From Puffinus mauretanicus (Eukaryota > Chordata > Aves > Procellariiformes > Procellariidae), in contig JAJKFH010000115.1 of assembly GCA_023333565.1 (NCBI GenBank), forward strand, positions 3,782,001-3,846,000: a DNA stretch of 64,000 bases. The letters run 5' to 3'. Positions 28,859 to 42,300 of this stretch are shown piece after piece (position 1 is the stretch's first letter; every line of letters starts with the position of its first letter). The notes beneath the pieces are model-generated. The model was not told where the DNA came from. It made no database searches and was given only the letters and a program-made list of their open reading frames with translations. A program made the position numbers and the translations under genes.

Positions 28859-29643
28859 AACCACATCTGTTAAAAGCTTATTAATAAAGTGTCCATACAT
28901 AGGGCAATGGTGGCATATTACTCAGTGCAGAGGTGTGCATCCTATTTCATGGTTGGATGGATAGATTTTTTGTTTTTTAAGGAAGGGGTAGTTTTTCTTC
29001 TAATTTCTTGAGGGTTGGTCCACACTACTCTGGAGCTTTTTTCACATATATGCAGAACAATGTTTACACTGATTTTAAATTGTTTACAAGTACGTTAAGA
29101 AAAGATTTAATTGATCTTTACTGAATACAGGAGATGCTGCTGTATTTGCAATGCTTAATCATAGGCACATGTGAGCCAGGAAATAATGCGAAATGTGAAT
29201 AACAAGCAAAAGCCATTATAAGAAAAATGGAGAGGTTTCCTAGCATGACTAAATATGCTCAAGTACTGTATTAATTCAGTGTATTTATGTAAATAAAGTA
29301 ATATTCATCTGCTATCATATTTCCATTGCCAATCAAAACAAGAAAAAATGTTAAAGGGAAGCATGGATAATCACTGATATGAAATTATATAATAATAAGA
29401 GACTAATTATCCCTTTCCAAATTTGAGCTTACAGCTTCACATACTGACATAATATTGATAACGATTCAGAGGAACTGTATTCCATTTCATGGGGTCTCTA
29501 GCATTATTATCTTTTGTGGTAAAAATTCTGTCTGGAATAGGGATTTTTTTTTTTTTTAAGAGAGATTAGTAAGTGTTAGTGGGTTCAAAGAGATATAATT
29601 TTGTGCATGTATTTTTCATAATGAAAAGGATTTTTCAAAAAAT
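28859..29643. other. AT-rich spacer between CR1 copies
   Basis: No gene or repeat recognised apart from a T run near 29544-29557. Confidence 0.6.
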
Positions 29644-31791
29644 AAGACTTTGGCCTGCTCAGGACACTGGTCAAGAGGGTCCCTTGGGAGACAGTCCTGA
29701 AGGGCAAAGGGGTCCAGTAAGGCTGGACGTCCTCCAAGAAGGAAGTCTTAAAGGCACAGGCGTGGGCTGTCCCCATGTGCAGCAAGAAGAACGGGCAGGG
29801 AAGACAACCGGCCTGGCTGAATGGGGAGCTCTGGATGGGACTCAGGAAAAAAAGGAGAGTTTATCACTTATGGAAGAAGGGGCAGGCAACTCAAGAAGAG
29901 TACAGGGATCTCATTAGGTCATGCAGAGAGGAAATTAGAAAGGCAAAAGCCCGGCTAGAACTCAACCTGGCCACTGTCGTGAGAGACAACAAAAAATGCT
30001 TTTACAAATATATTAATGACAAAAGGAGAGCCAAGGAGAATCTCTATCCTCTATTGGATGCGGGGGGAACGTTGCCACCAAGGATGACGATAAGGCTGAG
30101 GTACTCAACGCCTTCTTTGCCTCAGTCTTTAATAGTCAGAGCAGTTATCCTCAGGGTACTCAGCCCCCTGAGCTGGAAGACAAGGACAGAGAGTAGGATA
30201 AACCCCCCATAGTCCATGAGGAAGAAGTTAATGACCTGCTATGCCACCTGGACGTTCACAAGTCTATGGGGCCGGATGGGATCCACCTGAGGGTACTGGG
30301 GGAGCTGGCAGAGGAGCTTGCCGAGCCACTCTCCATCATTTACCAGCAGTCCTGGTTAACTGGGGAGGTCCCGGACCACTGGAGGCTTGCCAATATGACG
30401 CCCATCTACAAGAAGGGCCGGAAGGGGGATCCGGGGAACTACAGGCCTGTCAGCCTGACCTCAGTGCCGGGGAAGATCATGGAGCAGTTCGTTTTGAGGG
30501 CGCTCAGGAGCCATGTCTGGGAAAACCGGGGGATCAGGCCCAGCCAGCACGGGTTCATGGAAGGCAGGTCCTGCTTGACCAACCTGATCTCCTTCTATGA
30601 CCAGGTGACCCGCCTTGTGGATGAGGGAAAGGCTGTGGATGTGGTCTATGTGGACTTCAGTAAAGCCTTTGACACTGTCTCCCACAGCATTCTCCTAGAG
30701 AAGCTGGTGGCTCACGGCCTAGACAGGTACACTCTTCGCTGGATAAAAAACTGGCTGGACGGCCGAGCCCAGAGAGTTGTGGTGAATGGAGCTAAATCCA
30801 GTTGGCGGCCGGTCACGAGCAGTGTTCCCCAGGGCTCAGTACTGGGGCTGCTCCTCTTCAATATCTTTATCAATGATCTGGACGAGGGGATCGAGTGCTC
30901 CCTCAGTAAGTTTGCAGACGACACCAAGCTGGGCGGGAGTGTTGATCTGCTGGAGGGTAGGAAGGCTCTGCAGAGGGACCTGGACAGGCTGGATCGATGG
31001 GCTGAGGCCAACTGTATGAGGTTCAACAAGGCCAAGTGCCGGGTCCTGCACTTGGGCCACAACAACCCCAGGCAACGCTACAGGCTTGGGGAAGAGTGGC
31101 TGGAAAGCTGCCCGGAGGAAAAGGACCTGGGGGTGCTGGTTGACAGCCGGCTGAACATGAGCCGGCAGTGTGCCCAGGTGGCCAAGAAGGCCAATGGCAT
31201 CCTGGCCTGTATCAGAAATAGTGTGGCCAGCAGGAGCAGGGAGGTGACCGTGCCCCTGTACTGGCATGGGAGGCCTGCACCTCGAATATCCTGTGTTCAG
31301 TCTTGGGTCCCTCACTACAAGAAGGACATTGAGGTGCTGGAGCATGTGTCCAGAGGGAGGGCAATGAAGGCTGGTGAAGGGCCTGGAGAACAAGTCTTCT
31401 GAGGAGCGGCTGAGGGAACTGGGGTTGTTTAGCCTGGAGAAGAGGAGGCTGAGGGGAGACCTCATCGCGCTCTACAACTACCTGAAAGGAGGTTGTAGCG
31501 AGGTGGGTGTTGGTCTCTTCTCCCAAGTAACAAGCGATAGGACGAGAGGAAATGGCCTCAAGTTGCGCCGAGGGAGGTTTAAATTGGACATTAGGAGAAA
31601 TTTCTTTACTGAAAGAGTGGTCAGGCCTTGGAACAGGCTGCCCAGGGAAATGGTTGAGTCACCATCCCTGGAAGTATTTAAAAGACATGTATATGAGGCG
31701 CTTAGGGACATGGTGTAGTGGGCATGGTGTGTTGGGTTGACGGTTGGACTCAATGATCTTAGAGGTCTTTTCCAACCTTAATGATTCTATA
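29644..31791 (+). mobile_element. CR1 LINE, 5'-truncated 2.15-kb copy
   Basis: Begins inside ORF2, downstream of the endonuclease, and runs to the CR1 3' end (the 3' UTR ends in AATGATTCTATAAAG). By eye it is very similar over its whole length to the matching part of the near full-length minus-strand CR1 at 52.9-57.3 kb, so both belong to one subfamily. ORF1, the 5' UTR and the endonuclease are missing. Only the first bases of the terminal octamer repeat remain. Confidence 0.93.
29646..31718 (+). pseudogene. Broken CR1 ORF2 (linker, reverse transcriptase, C-terminus)
   Basis: The coding part reads in pieces. The linker region is in one frame from 29646, with a stop near 29718. A 1-bp loss in a G run near 30061-30066 (six G, against seven in the copy at 52.9-57.3 kb) shifts the frame, and a further stop follows near 30195. 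The reverse transcriptase is then open from about 30198 to 31402 with its catalytic motifs visible: [18 protein letters not shown] and FADDTKLGG. Between about 31255 and 31380 small indels scramble the frame, and the last 114 codons (31374-31718) return in the first frame with [18 protein letters not shown] and [18 protein letters not shown]. It cannot make a whole ORF2 protein and is a dead copy. Confidence 0.9.
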
Positions 31792-34700
31792 AAGATTCCC
31801 CCACAACTTAGTCAAACTCCAGGTTCATGGAAAAATGTTCTGCTGGCAAATTCCTCTACGCCAAGAGAGGACAGTTTTAGGCCTTGCATTCTATATTGCT
31901 GCAAAGGAAGACAGACTGACAGCATAAACAAGAGCTATTCCTAATATACCTAGATAACACAGCATGAATAAATAGGTGGGCTAACAGTAAAATGCCCATC
32001 TTTCCTCTCCTGTAGCAATAAAAACTTAGCAGCTGGTAAACTTCCTCCTCTCTGAAGTCTCCTGCTTGAAAGTCTCACAGGGATCAAACTAGCCCATCTC
32101 CTCAGAAAGATCCAGCAGTGAGCACAGATATATTTCCTCTGGTTAATGGATTGAATTTTTAAGGACTAGAGGAACGATTAGATTTTAAGGAGTTTGACAG
32201 ATGAGCTCCTGTGAAGGGCATATTGGCTATTTGCTTTAATAACAGGTGCAGTTAATCTTTGGTTTTAAGAGGAGATGCATTTTTTTACAGATTTTGGTTA
32301 TTATATTTTATTGTCTCTTTAATTTGATATAGTATGTTTCAGTTGACCTAGCAAAATAGTTTGAAAGCTCTGCCCAGCAGTAAGTGCCTGGACCCGAATT
32401 ACATGGCAACCCATCTAGATGGTCCTCTTTACAAAAAGCATTGCTAATCGTGTTATTAACTGTGAAGAAGGGTCATTTTGCTTCCTTCATTTTAGAGGCA
32501 GCTTTGTACAAGTTATTTGCAATGCCAGCAAATAAATTCTTAATACAGCAAAATTTTTGCAGGAATATTCATAGAAGCAATGATTCATAAATATGGCACT
32601 TGTTTTTATGGAGTCACTTCTCAGAACAGAATTGTATTTCATACTGTTAAAGAAAACTCAAGGACTGTGATCTACTAATTAAGCTAGTGTGAGGATTTGA
32701 CTGTCATTTTTATTGATACCCTGTTTGAACTTAGACAAATCACTTAAAATCTTTGTCCTTCAGAGTATTCACTTTGAAGATATGTATAACAATTCATAGC
32801 TGCTCTACAAAGGTTTTGTAAACTTTAATTCATGTTTGTAAACCAGTTTGATGTCATTGCAAGAGAAATCACTGTAATCTTCGTCAAAGTGCAAAGTATT
32901 TTTAGCTAAAGTACACACATTTTCACAGGACGTACCTTCATGAAAAGTGAGCTTGATGAAATGAGTACTAACCATTGACATTCAATAAATCAGGAAGCAT
33001 ATATGAATATTTAGTGACAAAAATATACTAGCAAAGAGAAATCTTTGAAGTTGTTGATCCATCTCTGTGCAGAGAATATCCAGCCAAGTTTAAAATCAAC
33101 AAATATCAACGTGATAGAATATATACCTTAGTAAAATGACACTTTTCTTTTGGGGGAAGAAAAGAAACAGAATTGATTAAGTATTTTTCAGTACATCCAT
33201 TTTAATATACCCACATACTTTGCAATCGTATTAATTAAAGCTGAAATTAGAAGTATAGCTGCACTGGAGCAAATTATGTAAGGAAAGATGACTTTTAAGT
33301 CATTAGCATAAAATCAGACAGTTTAATGAAAGAAGGCCAGATAATTCAATATTATTCTAAGGATAAAAAACACTGAACTTTCTGAAACCAGCTACTCAAT
33401 TTCAGAAGATCCTAAGATTTTCTTTTGGCAGTCATTATAAGTCAGCAGTAAAATCTAAATAAGCTCAGGAATTTTAAGGGCATTATCAGATGTCAGGCAT
33501 TCTATACTAAATTGAGGTCAAATCCTTTATAAAACTTAAACCAGCAACGTGTCCCAAACAGTAAAATATATGCCAATACTTTATTAAGCCTGGATTTAAT
33601 TAGGCAAATCCACTACATATGAAAAAAAAAAAAATTAATAATTTGACCACTGTGGCCTCAAAAGTATTTGATTCTTTAGAATTTTTTTCTTTTTATTTAA
33701 CATGGTCTTTAACTCAAGCCTAAATAATATTTCAGGCTCTTTATCTTTTATTCAGAAGCCCAAAATAGTCTGTGCCTGCTGTCTCAGCAGAATTACATAT
33801 TCGAAGATTTTCCAAATGACAAACTTGTTGCAGAGTTAGTGCAACAGATAAATACGAAAGAGAAGTGACTTCTGGCAGAGAAAAGCAATGTTAAGATGAT
33901 GATCAGGAGAGGGGCTGTGATACTTTTATGGTAAAGGTGAAAGGAAGAATGTTTGGCTGAAAGTCAACAGCATTGGCCAAAGAAAGAGAATTCTTTTTTA
34001 CATCTTTCCTTCTGTAATTGAGTTTGGGCTTGTAACATTGTCTAACCACTTCTGACAACCTGCCAAAACGGAGATGGCAAGGTCTTATAATAAATTGCTG
34101 CAGAAATCATCCTTCATCCACTCAGTTCAATGCCACAGCAACTTTCAGTATGCAGAATATACCCCTCAGTTTTAAGTTTTCCTAAACAGCTGAGATAGCC
34201 TTGATCATTTCCACAAATAAATAAATAAATAAACAAGCCAAGGAAAAGCTAAGAAAAAACCACAGCTTTTTCAAACCACAAATAGGTATGGAATTGAAAG
34301 TTACAGGCAAGCCACTGCCTATGACCCTCAATATTGCCTTCGTGTATTAAGAGAGCACAAAACACCTAGGAATCCTGTTAGTCACATTACAAAAGACTGT
34401 TATTCATGTTACAACATGCCATAGGCTACCCCAATAAAAGAAGTCACGGCTGGAGAACTGTGTTTGGAATTACCATCCAGTAATCAAGTAATTGCAGTAT
34501 CTATTACAGAGGCAATCTCCAGAAGCAACTCTTAGCAGTAAGCATATCAAAATTCTCTGTCAGGCTTCAGTCCAAAGCATGGAAGTAGGGCTGATTTTTC
34601 TTGTTTTTTCTGTTTGTTGTTCACCAATAAGCGAAATGCACCCATTTTCATCCCTGATTTTGATACCGTTGCTCATCCAGTACTACCCCATCTACAAGAA

Positions 34701-35566
34701 ACTACAATGTTGAGAAGAGGAAACACTAGTGATTTGGATTATTCTTCTCAGACTGAATAAATTTTGCCTTAAGCAAAAATGCTCCTTTCAATCCAGAAGT
34801 CTTCTTTATAAGAGCTTTTTTACACTTTTTACCATGATTCTTGAAGCTGAAATATTTTCCTTACTACTTTGTCTTATACCAGAGAACTTTCCTAGTTGCT
34901 ATTCATCGTTCCATGCCTATTCTTTGCTTGAAGTTTTTAAATAAGCCTGCTCACTGATACACAGACTCGCACCTTCAAGATGCTGGAAAAAGAGGTTGGA
35001 GCACAGGGCATATGCTACAATCCTGACTTTTAAGGATCAAGATCCCCAAAGATACCTGTTGTTAGCTAGTCTTCTTGAAATTATACGTAATTCAAATTAG
35101 GTTATCGTAATACAAATAAACTTATCTATTTACAACTTTTAAAATAAACAACACAGTTATGAAACTTGTAAGAGAGTAAGGTGAGAATATTTATTTACAT
35201 AATGACTACATATAAAATGTATACATCTTTCTTTCTCCCTCTGTAGTTATCCAACCAGCTATGGATGCTAATTCAAAAACTTTGATTTGGGACTTTTAGC
35301 ATCCTGTATGCCTCTCAGTTTCCATTCATAGCTAGCTGTTACAGAATTTTTTCCCCTTGAATCCTCTCATTCTCTCTGTACTCACTTAGTGTTTATTAAC
35401 TCAAGCAAGAGGAGAACAAGTGCTGTTCTCATAGACAACTGAAAGATACTTTTCATGTCTGTTGATTCATTGCATAAATTGCAGCATGAAATATACCTTT
35501 CAACTGAAACTTTTATTTTATACTCACCTGTATTTTGGGCGTGTGCTTAACGAAACACAGTGAGTG
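31792..35566. other. AT-rich intergenic DNA, no gene recognised
   Basis: No credible gene. Short frames (for example 34492-34713 and 34729-34944) show no family resemblance. An AAAT run lies near 34215-34235. Confidence 0.65.
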
Positions 35567-35930
35567 GGGTTGGAGAAGGTACAGAAGGGCAATTAAAACG
35601 ATGAAAGGGACAGAGCAGTTGCCTTAACAGAGAGACATTGAAAAGGTTCAGACTTCAATCTATGAATGAGAAGGCTGAGGGGAGATTGAGACTGACAAAG
35701 TCATGAGTGCAATGGAAAAAGAGTGCAGAACTATTACCAAATCTCAATAAAACTACTAAATAATTTGTTTAAAACAGATAACAACAAGTTTTTCTTAAAG
35801 CATCAAGTAGCTTTGAATTAGCAACTGGTTGCCACAGGAAATAGTAGAAGCAGATAGTGCTATCAGGTTTAAAAAATATAAGACAAATTCACGCACAACA
35901 GGTCCATTAAAAAGTACTAAACAGAATAGG
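35567..35930 (+). mobile_element. Decayed CR1 LINE remnant
   Basis: Weak but ordered resemblance to the C-terminal part of CR1 ORF2. A block GAGAAGGCTGAGGGGAGATT corresponds to the EKRRLRGD segment, followed at the proper distance by AACTGGTTGCCACAGGAAAT, corresponding to the NRLPRE segment. Stops and gaps are frequent, so this is an ancient copy; edges are approximate. Confidence 0.65.
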
Positions 35931-37450
35931 CAGCTACCCTAATTCAACAGTTGTGGATCCTGGGGTCCCTCAGGGAAAACACCGCTCAGTTCATGTGGTT
36001 TAAACCAAATAAGAATCAAAGTCATTTATTGATTTATTAATGACATGTAATTAACCAGCAATCACTGAACTATACAGTCAAGATCAGTCACAGCAATACA
36101 ACAAATAAACCACAACACTAGATACCTACAAAATGCATTTACATTCTTTACCTCAGACACTAGGACTATCTAGAAGTTTCTACTTCTCTTTAGCAGAAGA
36201 GGCAACTGATTAAAGAAAATTCACAGCTGAATGTTCTAACTTGATTCTTTAAATTTTCTGTACTGAGGAATCTGCACTGTCATAAGCAGTTTTTCATCTT
36301 GGCATACCAAAAGTGCATGTCAAAGCTTAGGAATCCATCTGAAAAATCAGTATTGTTTTGAGTTCTATCTTCAGCTGGGCATTCAGCTTTTCTTGTCATA
36401 ACGTATCTTTAAAACTGTAAGTGATCAACAGTTAAGGTACACTTAATTAAAATTATCTCAACAAAGAACCTCAAATGAACAGATTTAGCTTAGAAAGTCT
36501 TAGCCATTAAAGGCATTAAAAACGGTAACTGAAACTGTTTATCTTCAGGTTGCAGCAAAAATATATGCAAGAGCTAATGCATATGGCATGAATTGAAAAG
36601 TTCCACAACTTCAAAGATATTGATCTTATCTTCTTCTGAAATGTATTTTTTTTCTTTGTCTATGTGAATATAACAAAAATTTCTTTTCAAATTTACAGCA
36701 CTAGCTGCTTTGTTTTATGTACAATATGAAAATGCAGCAAGACAGAAAATTGTGTTAGCTTTTGTATCCCAAAAACAAATAACTAAATTCTCAGATTTTT
36801 ATGAAACAAAAATAAACCAAAATGAGCCCTAAACCATAGAACAAGACTGGGAACTGCAAAAGCAAATGTGTGTTAGAAAATTTTGATCAACTGAGAAAGC
36901 AATTGCATTGTGGTGTGATGAAACTCAAAGAAAACAGTAAGTCTCTGATTTCAAATCCATTAAAATCAATGGCATTGCTTCCAATGAAATCAACCAGTAC
37001 ATGACAGGGCTATGTAATGAAACAACCTTCTAGGTGTAAAAGAGAACCTAAATTCCAAACTCCTGTATAAGGCTTCTAATCAGATTTCATTTTTATGACT
37101 GATACTGCAAGTAAGAAAATCACTATTTCATAACAGTACCAATTTGCAAAGAATATAAATTCCAGTTTGCATTTTCACATTTTTAATGAATGAAATATGT
37201 TTCATAACTACTATGAAAATTTATGTTTACACTAAAAGAGCCCATTAGCTTGGAGAAAAGATGCATAAATTGAGAACTTGCTCTACAGGCAGCTCTTCCC
37301 AAACTTTCCCAGCCTTGCTATGGATTATAACTTCATTATAAAGATCTGTCAGTCCTGCAAGTCTTTGTGTTTCAGCCACTTGCAAATAATAAAAAGCTGT
37401 AAAACTGCTTTTGTCTCTTGATACTTAATTATTCTTTTGGCCAACTCACC
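35931..37450. other. AT-rich intergenic DNA, no gene recognised
   Basis: No gene seen. The stretch around 35945-36130 has an LTR-like look on the minus strand (AATAAATCAATAAATGAC near 36026-36043) but no termini or second copy, so no element is called. Confidence 0.55.
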
Positions 37451-37540
37451 TTCCCTTCCCTTCCCTTCCCTTCCCTTCCCTTCCCTTCCCTTCCCTTCCC
37501 TTCCCTTCCCTTCCCTTCCCTTCCCTTCCCTTCCCTTCCC
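37451..37540. repeat. (CCTTC)n microsatellite, 18 units
   Basis: Eighteen perfect TTCCC pentamers, 90 bp, with no visible interruption. Read on the other strand it is GGGAA and yields an artificial GREGK peptide repeat. The perfect units suggest it is probably length-polymorphic. Confidence 0.97.
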
Positions 37541-38726
37541 TCTATACAATTTTTGCACTAGATACAGCCAAAAAAAGTTATTTTAAAGGAAAATGAGACT
37601 GTCCCTAACACAGTGGTTACAAAAGAGCATATATGTTTAGTTCGCTCTGTCTCAAAGAGTCATTTAACCCTCCAAAACTAAACTACTTCCCAAGCCTAGG
37701 TAGTTGCAAGGTTTTGAACATTTCACTATAGCTGGAGCACCTCAAAAATTTAGAGCTAAGAAATGTCAAAATTGCTTTAAGATAGTCAGAACAGTTAATT
37801 TTTTTCAGCTTAGCCTGATCTGCTTATTTTATATTTTAATTGCAACTTTACTTTATGTAGAAGCCCCAAACCTGAAAATGCTTAAAAATTTTTATTATTA
37901 TGCATAACTGACCATCCTGAAGCTAATGGGACTGTGATTTCCAAAATTAGGTAGCCACATATATTAATATACTATTTTTCTTTATGAGTTTTTAAAATAC
38001 AAATTCTTCAAATAAACCAGATTTTCAAAGCACATCATAACAGCATGTAACCCAGGTTCCAAACAAATTTCCTATCTTGAATATGCAATTGGAAAAACAA
38101 AATATGCAATTGGGCAGTTGACGTCAGATATATATAAAGTATTAATTACAGATACTCATGTCTTTATGTGTCATCCTTTGATAGAAAGTTAAAGTTTCAA
38201 AGGGAAGTAATCAGAGGTAAGTAAATTCAAAGTGAAGGTACCCTTTAACAATTATATCACAACACAGATATTTAACTACATGTATGATCCCATACTATCT
38301 TCCACAGTACCTTTGCTCTATTTAACTTGTATCATTGATGATACTTTCCAGGTTTTTTTTTCCCCCTCACTGCTGCACATATATCTGCAGGTCTTACTAC
38401 TCCAGCTTACTGAAACTGTGCTGTAAAGACAGCATCGTAAAATTCCTCAGAGCAACCATCTCATTCCTATCTGCTCCCTTGTGCTCAGAACAGCCTCATT
38501 CCTTCTCACAACCTCCTTTGGCCACATATCTCAGTTCTAGCTTTCTTAACTCTGTGTAGAGTGGACAACCAGCACTACATAAAAGTGAATATGTATTTTA
38601 GTTTTGCCCGTCACGTGTCCTTATCAGTCCACTTTGCCTGAGACTTACCTGAACACTCTAATCTAAAGCTACTGAATAGCTGCCCTCTTTTAAAATCATC
38701 TAGAAATGAATTTAAAAAAATCCCTT
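37541..38726. other. AT-rich spacer, no gene recognised
   Basis: Only short frames; a small imperfect duplication (AATATGCAATTGG) occurs twice near 38080-38115. Confidence 0.6.
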
Positions 38727-39318
38727 TGTGGTGGGTTGACCTTGGCTGGACATCAGGTGTCCATGAAGCTGCTCTATCACTCCCCTCCTCAGCCAGACAA
38801 GGGGGAAGAAAATAAGATGGAAAAGAACTCGTGGCTCAAGATAAAGGCAGTTTAATAAAGCAAAAGCAAAGGCCATGCACAGAAGCAAAGGAAAACAAAA
38901 GATTTATTCTCTACTTCCCATCAGCAGGAGATGTCCAGCCACTTCCTGGGAAGTAGGGCTTCAATACGCATAGCGGTTGCTCCGGAAGACAAATGTCGTA
39001 ATAACGAATGCCCCCCCTTCTCCTTCTTTCTCTTAGCTTTCACTGCTGAGCAGACACCATATGGTATGGAATACCCCTTTGGTCAGTTTGGGTCAGTTGT
39101 CCTGGCTATGTCCTTTCCCAAGATCTTGCCCATCCCCAGCCTACTGGGTGAGGCAGGGGGAATACTGGAGAGACAGCCTTGATGCTGTGCAAGCACTGCT
39201 CAGCAGTAGCCAAAACACTGGTGTGTTACTAACACCTTTTCTAGCTACCAATACAAAGCACAGCACTATGAGGGTTGCTATGGGGAAAACTAACTCCATC
39301 TCAGCAAGACCCAATACA
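38727..39318 (-). mobile_element. Solo LTR of an avian endogenous retrovirus (copy E, minus)
   Basis: A 592-bp complete LTR in minus orientation. The plus-strand view begins TGTGGTGGGTTG and ends CCAATACA, giving TG...CA termini on the minus strand. The perfect 5-bp duplication CCCTT lies directly outside both ends (38722-38726 and 39319-39323). The minus-strand order matches LTR copy B throughout: the 5' block with CTGAGATGGAGTTAG, the GGTATTCCATACCATA block, the ATTAAA signal (plus strand TTTAAT at 38851-38856) and the GAGCCACGAG stretch. The position of the TATA box seen in copy B is degraded here. No internal retroviral sequence remains. Confidence 0.9.
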
Positions 39319-39323
39319 CCCTT

Positions 39324-42300
39324 CTTTTCTTCTGTGAATGTTTAGAATTTCACTCCCTCCAAAAGTCAAATCTGTCCTGTGTTCAAGAGGAATCTGATTT
39401 GTTTCTATATAAATCTTTGTTTTATGGTTAATAGAAGTTCAGATGTTAAAGGTTTTTTTGTCTTATGGCTTTGCTAGACTACAAAAAGGAATCTAACACC
39501 TCTGAAACAAGAAAGAATTTGGCTTCTCAATGGTATAGGCAGTAACTGCTTCAAGGCCCCAGAAAACTTTGAAATCCTGTCATTAAAAAAAGAAAAAGTA
39601 GATCTGACCTCTTGTTTTTCTTTTATATAGCACAGTGTAGATCTTTTTAATACATGCTTATATTCTTAATGTCAGAAATAGCCTGAATGATCGTTGAAGT
39701 TTGATTGTGAAAAGCTGGATTTACTTTAAAATATTGGATCTTTAAATGTAAATGGTACACTTACATGTTTGTATTTATTGTTTGTTATAACATATAGGTA
39801 GAAAGCACATAATTCCAAGACTTTGATGATTACATTGAATTAGACCATATTTTCTGAATATGAACTTTCATTTTGAAATACAAGTTCCTATAAACAGAGA
39901 AGTACTTTATTCCTTTGTTAATTTATAGTTTTGCTTATAGTGGACTGTCTATTAGATGAGTCTATATAAGTTGCTCCCCTAGAAGCAGGAAGAGGTGATC
40001 TCAGACTGGACTGGGTAACAGTGAGGGTCATGCAAAGGAGCAAGCTTTTCTCCCATCAGCCCAGCTGAAGTTCACATTGTTTAAAGAACTGATAACTACA
40101 GAGTACTGTGAGTTGTTCTTAGAAAAATAAGGGTTCAAAGAAATGAAGACCAAGAAGGAAGACAATAGCAAGAAAATAAAGGAGTAAGAAGGAAGACAGA
40201 CCCAGCTGAAAGCCCCTAAAAAGCTGTGATTCATTACAGTTCATGGAAAAGATCTAAGCAAAACCTTGACACCTATGTGAAGGAACTCAATTGAGTGGGA
40301 AGGAGACTTCTAAAAAGTAACTGTTTTCTTGAGTATCGTGAGACTTGACGCTAGAGATGTCTTAAATGGTTTGTAACTACACCTAGATAAAAGGGAAAGC
40401 TGCAAAACCATCATTAGGAAGTTGGAAGGGTATGGAATACTTATGAAAGGTAAAACTCCTGAAGGATGGAGGGTTTCATAAGGAATCACAAATACTGGGA
40501 AAAGATCTCAGAAAAAAAGTGACTGATCTTAAATTAATGAGTTAGATATGTAATATAGAACAATAAAGTATGATCACAGATCATGCTGCTGTTGACTCAA
40601 AGATCCAAATCCACAAAGAATCCTGGAAGGTACAGACTTGGGAAAAGCTACCAGACTACACAAGGCTGCTGAAGTCACCCAGGTCACAAAGTAAATGCTT
40701 GGACTCTGTGTTACTGAGCTTATGTGGATCCACAAGAGAAGAAAAGGCACAAATAAGTAAGTCAAAATACTCTGCAAAGCAAAGTGCAAAAAAACTTCAA
40801 AGAAAAGTATCATGAAATATTGAAACATTGCAAAAATGCAAGCAGTACACACATTTGGAAAGCACTGTAACAACTGCAAAAAACACACCTACTTTGAAAG
40901 ACCTGATAATCAGGAGCAGTAGAAGGAAAAGTGACTCATTCTGATGTATTACAAAAGAAAAGAGGGGGAAAAAACGATCAAGAGAAATGCTCTGTAGATT
41001 GTCAGCAAAAACAAAGGAATGGACCTTTCTTTGGAGACCGGTAGAAGTCATATACAAACATTTGGACACTGGTGCCCAGGCAAATATTGCCTCTAAAGAT
41101 TCTGCAAAAATGTGAGAAAGAAACCACAATACACTGGGGAAAGCTGATTTAAATTGTGAATATATAATATTGAACTCATTTCTATTAAAAAAAAAGCATG
41201 ATCTTGAAAGTTAAGAATAAAATGGAATTAGTTAGGTTTGTTATAGCTGATTGGAAAGAGTCAACACTGAATTTTAAAACAAGCTAAGCCTTATGTTTGC
41301 TTCAGAGGATCCCTGTTTCACAGGGGAGTAAAAAACAGAAAAGGAGAGCCTGTGTACACAAATTAATATAAAGATAGAAAAAATGCAAAAAAAAAAGCCC
41401 ATGAAACTTGTAAAGAAATCAAATTTAGACAAATGGAAGAATTATACCGATATTGCTGGTGTGTGGACATTTCTGTCCTCTCCTGTATGAGAGAAACTTG
41501 TTCTTCCCAAAGTGGGAGATGGTGGCCAGCAAACAGGTAACGCTCAGGAGATTGATGGCTGGCAAGCTATGAAAAACTGCATCTCCCTTTGCAGCTACCT
41601 GTCCCGTAGACAGTGATTTATCACAGAGGGAGAGAGAGTGAGGAAAAACATACAGGAGTAGGAACTGGGTGCTTTGGCATCCCACTGAAGTCAAGTGTCT
41701 GTCTGCAAGTATGTGTGGGGATCCCAGAGTCCAGGCACTTTCCCTTCACTGCTCCAGCCCCTAGAGAGAGTCTTTCCAGAGAAAACAGAGAAAACATTAG
41801 TGCCAGGACCAGCCTCCCCAGCCTGAGCTCACAGAGCTGGTCTTGGAGGTCTCACCTCTCCGCTGAGCTCCAGACTTACCATTAAACAGGCATTTCCAAA
41901 GGAAAGCAAATACCGACATTAAGCAAGAAAGCAAATGCCCTCTTGCACAAAACCAGATGTGTTTCCCTTAGGTAACAGTGGCACATGTCTCTCCAGTGAT
42001 GTGTATTTTGAGGAATATGTTTTCTCTGCTATTTCCTTTAGCCTAGCTAGTGGTCCTGCTGCTAAACATTGCTGTCTGAGTATCTTGCCCAATGCTCATT
42101 TTGGCTGATATCTGAGTTTCTTCAAGACAGAGATTCACAACATGAATAAAATCTGTCCTGTGGAAAAAGTAAAATGACATGTGTCATGTTACAACTGGCT
42201 CATCAGACATGCTCAGCTGCTCGCATAGCAGAGAACCTATCTTGACTGACGTGGCCCTTGCAACAAAAAGCTGAAAAGCATGCTTGTTAAAAAGGTTTCC

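Noticed and set aside
30836..31465. 209-codon minus-strand frame
   Set aside because: It is antisense to the CR1 reverse transcriptase at 29.6-31.8 kb; the same antisense frames recur over the other CR1 copy.
35945..36130. Additional minus-strand LTR fragment
   Set aside because: Only an A/T-rich polyadenylation-like segment; no termini, no duplication and no second copy in the window.
37349..37558. Minus-strand frame with a GREGK repeat
   Set aside because: Direct product of the (CCTTC)n microsatellite.
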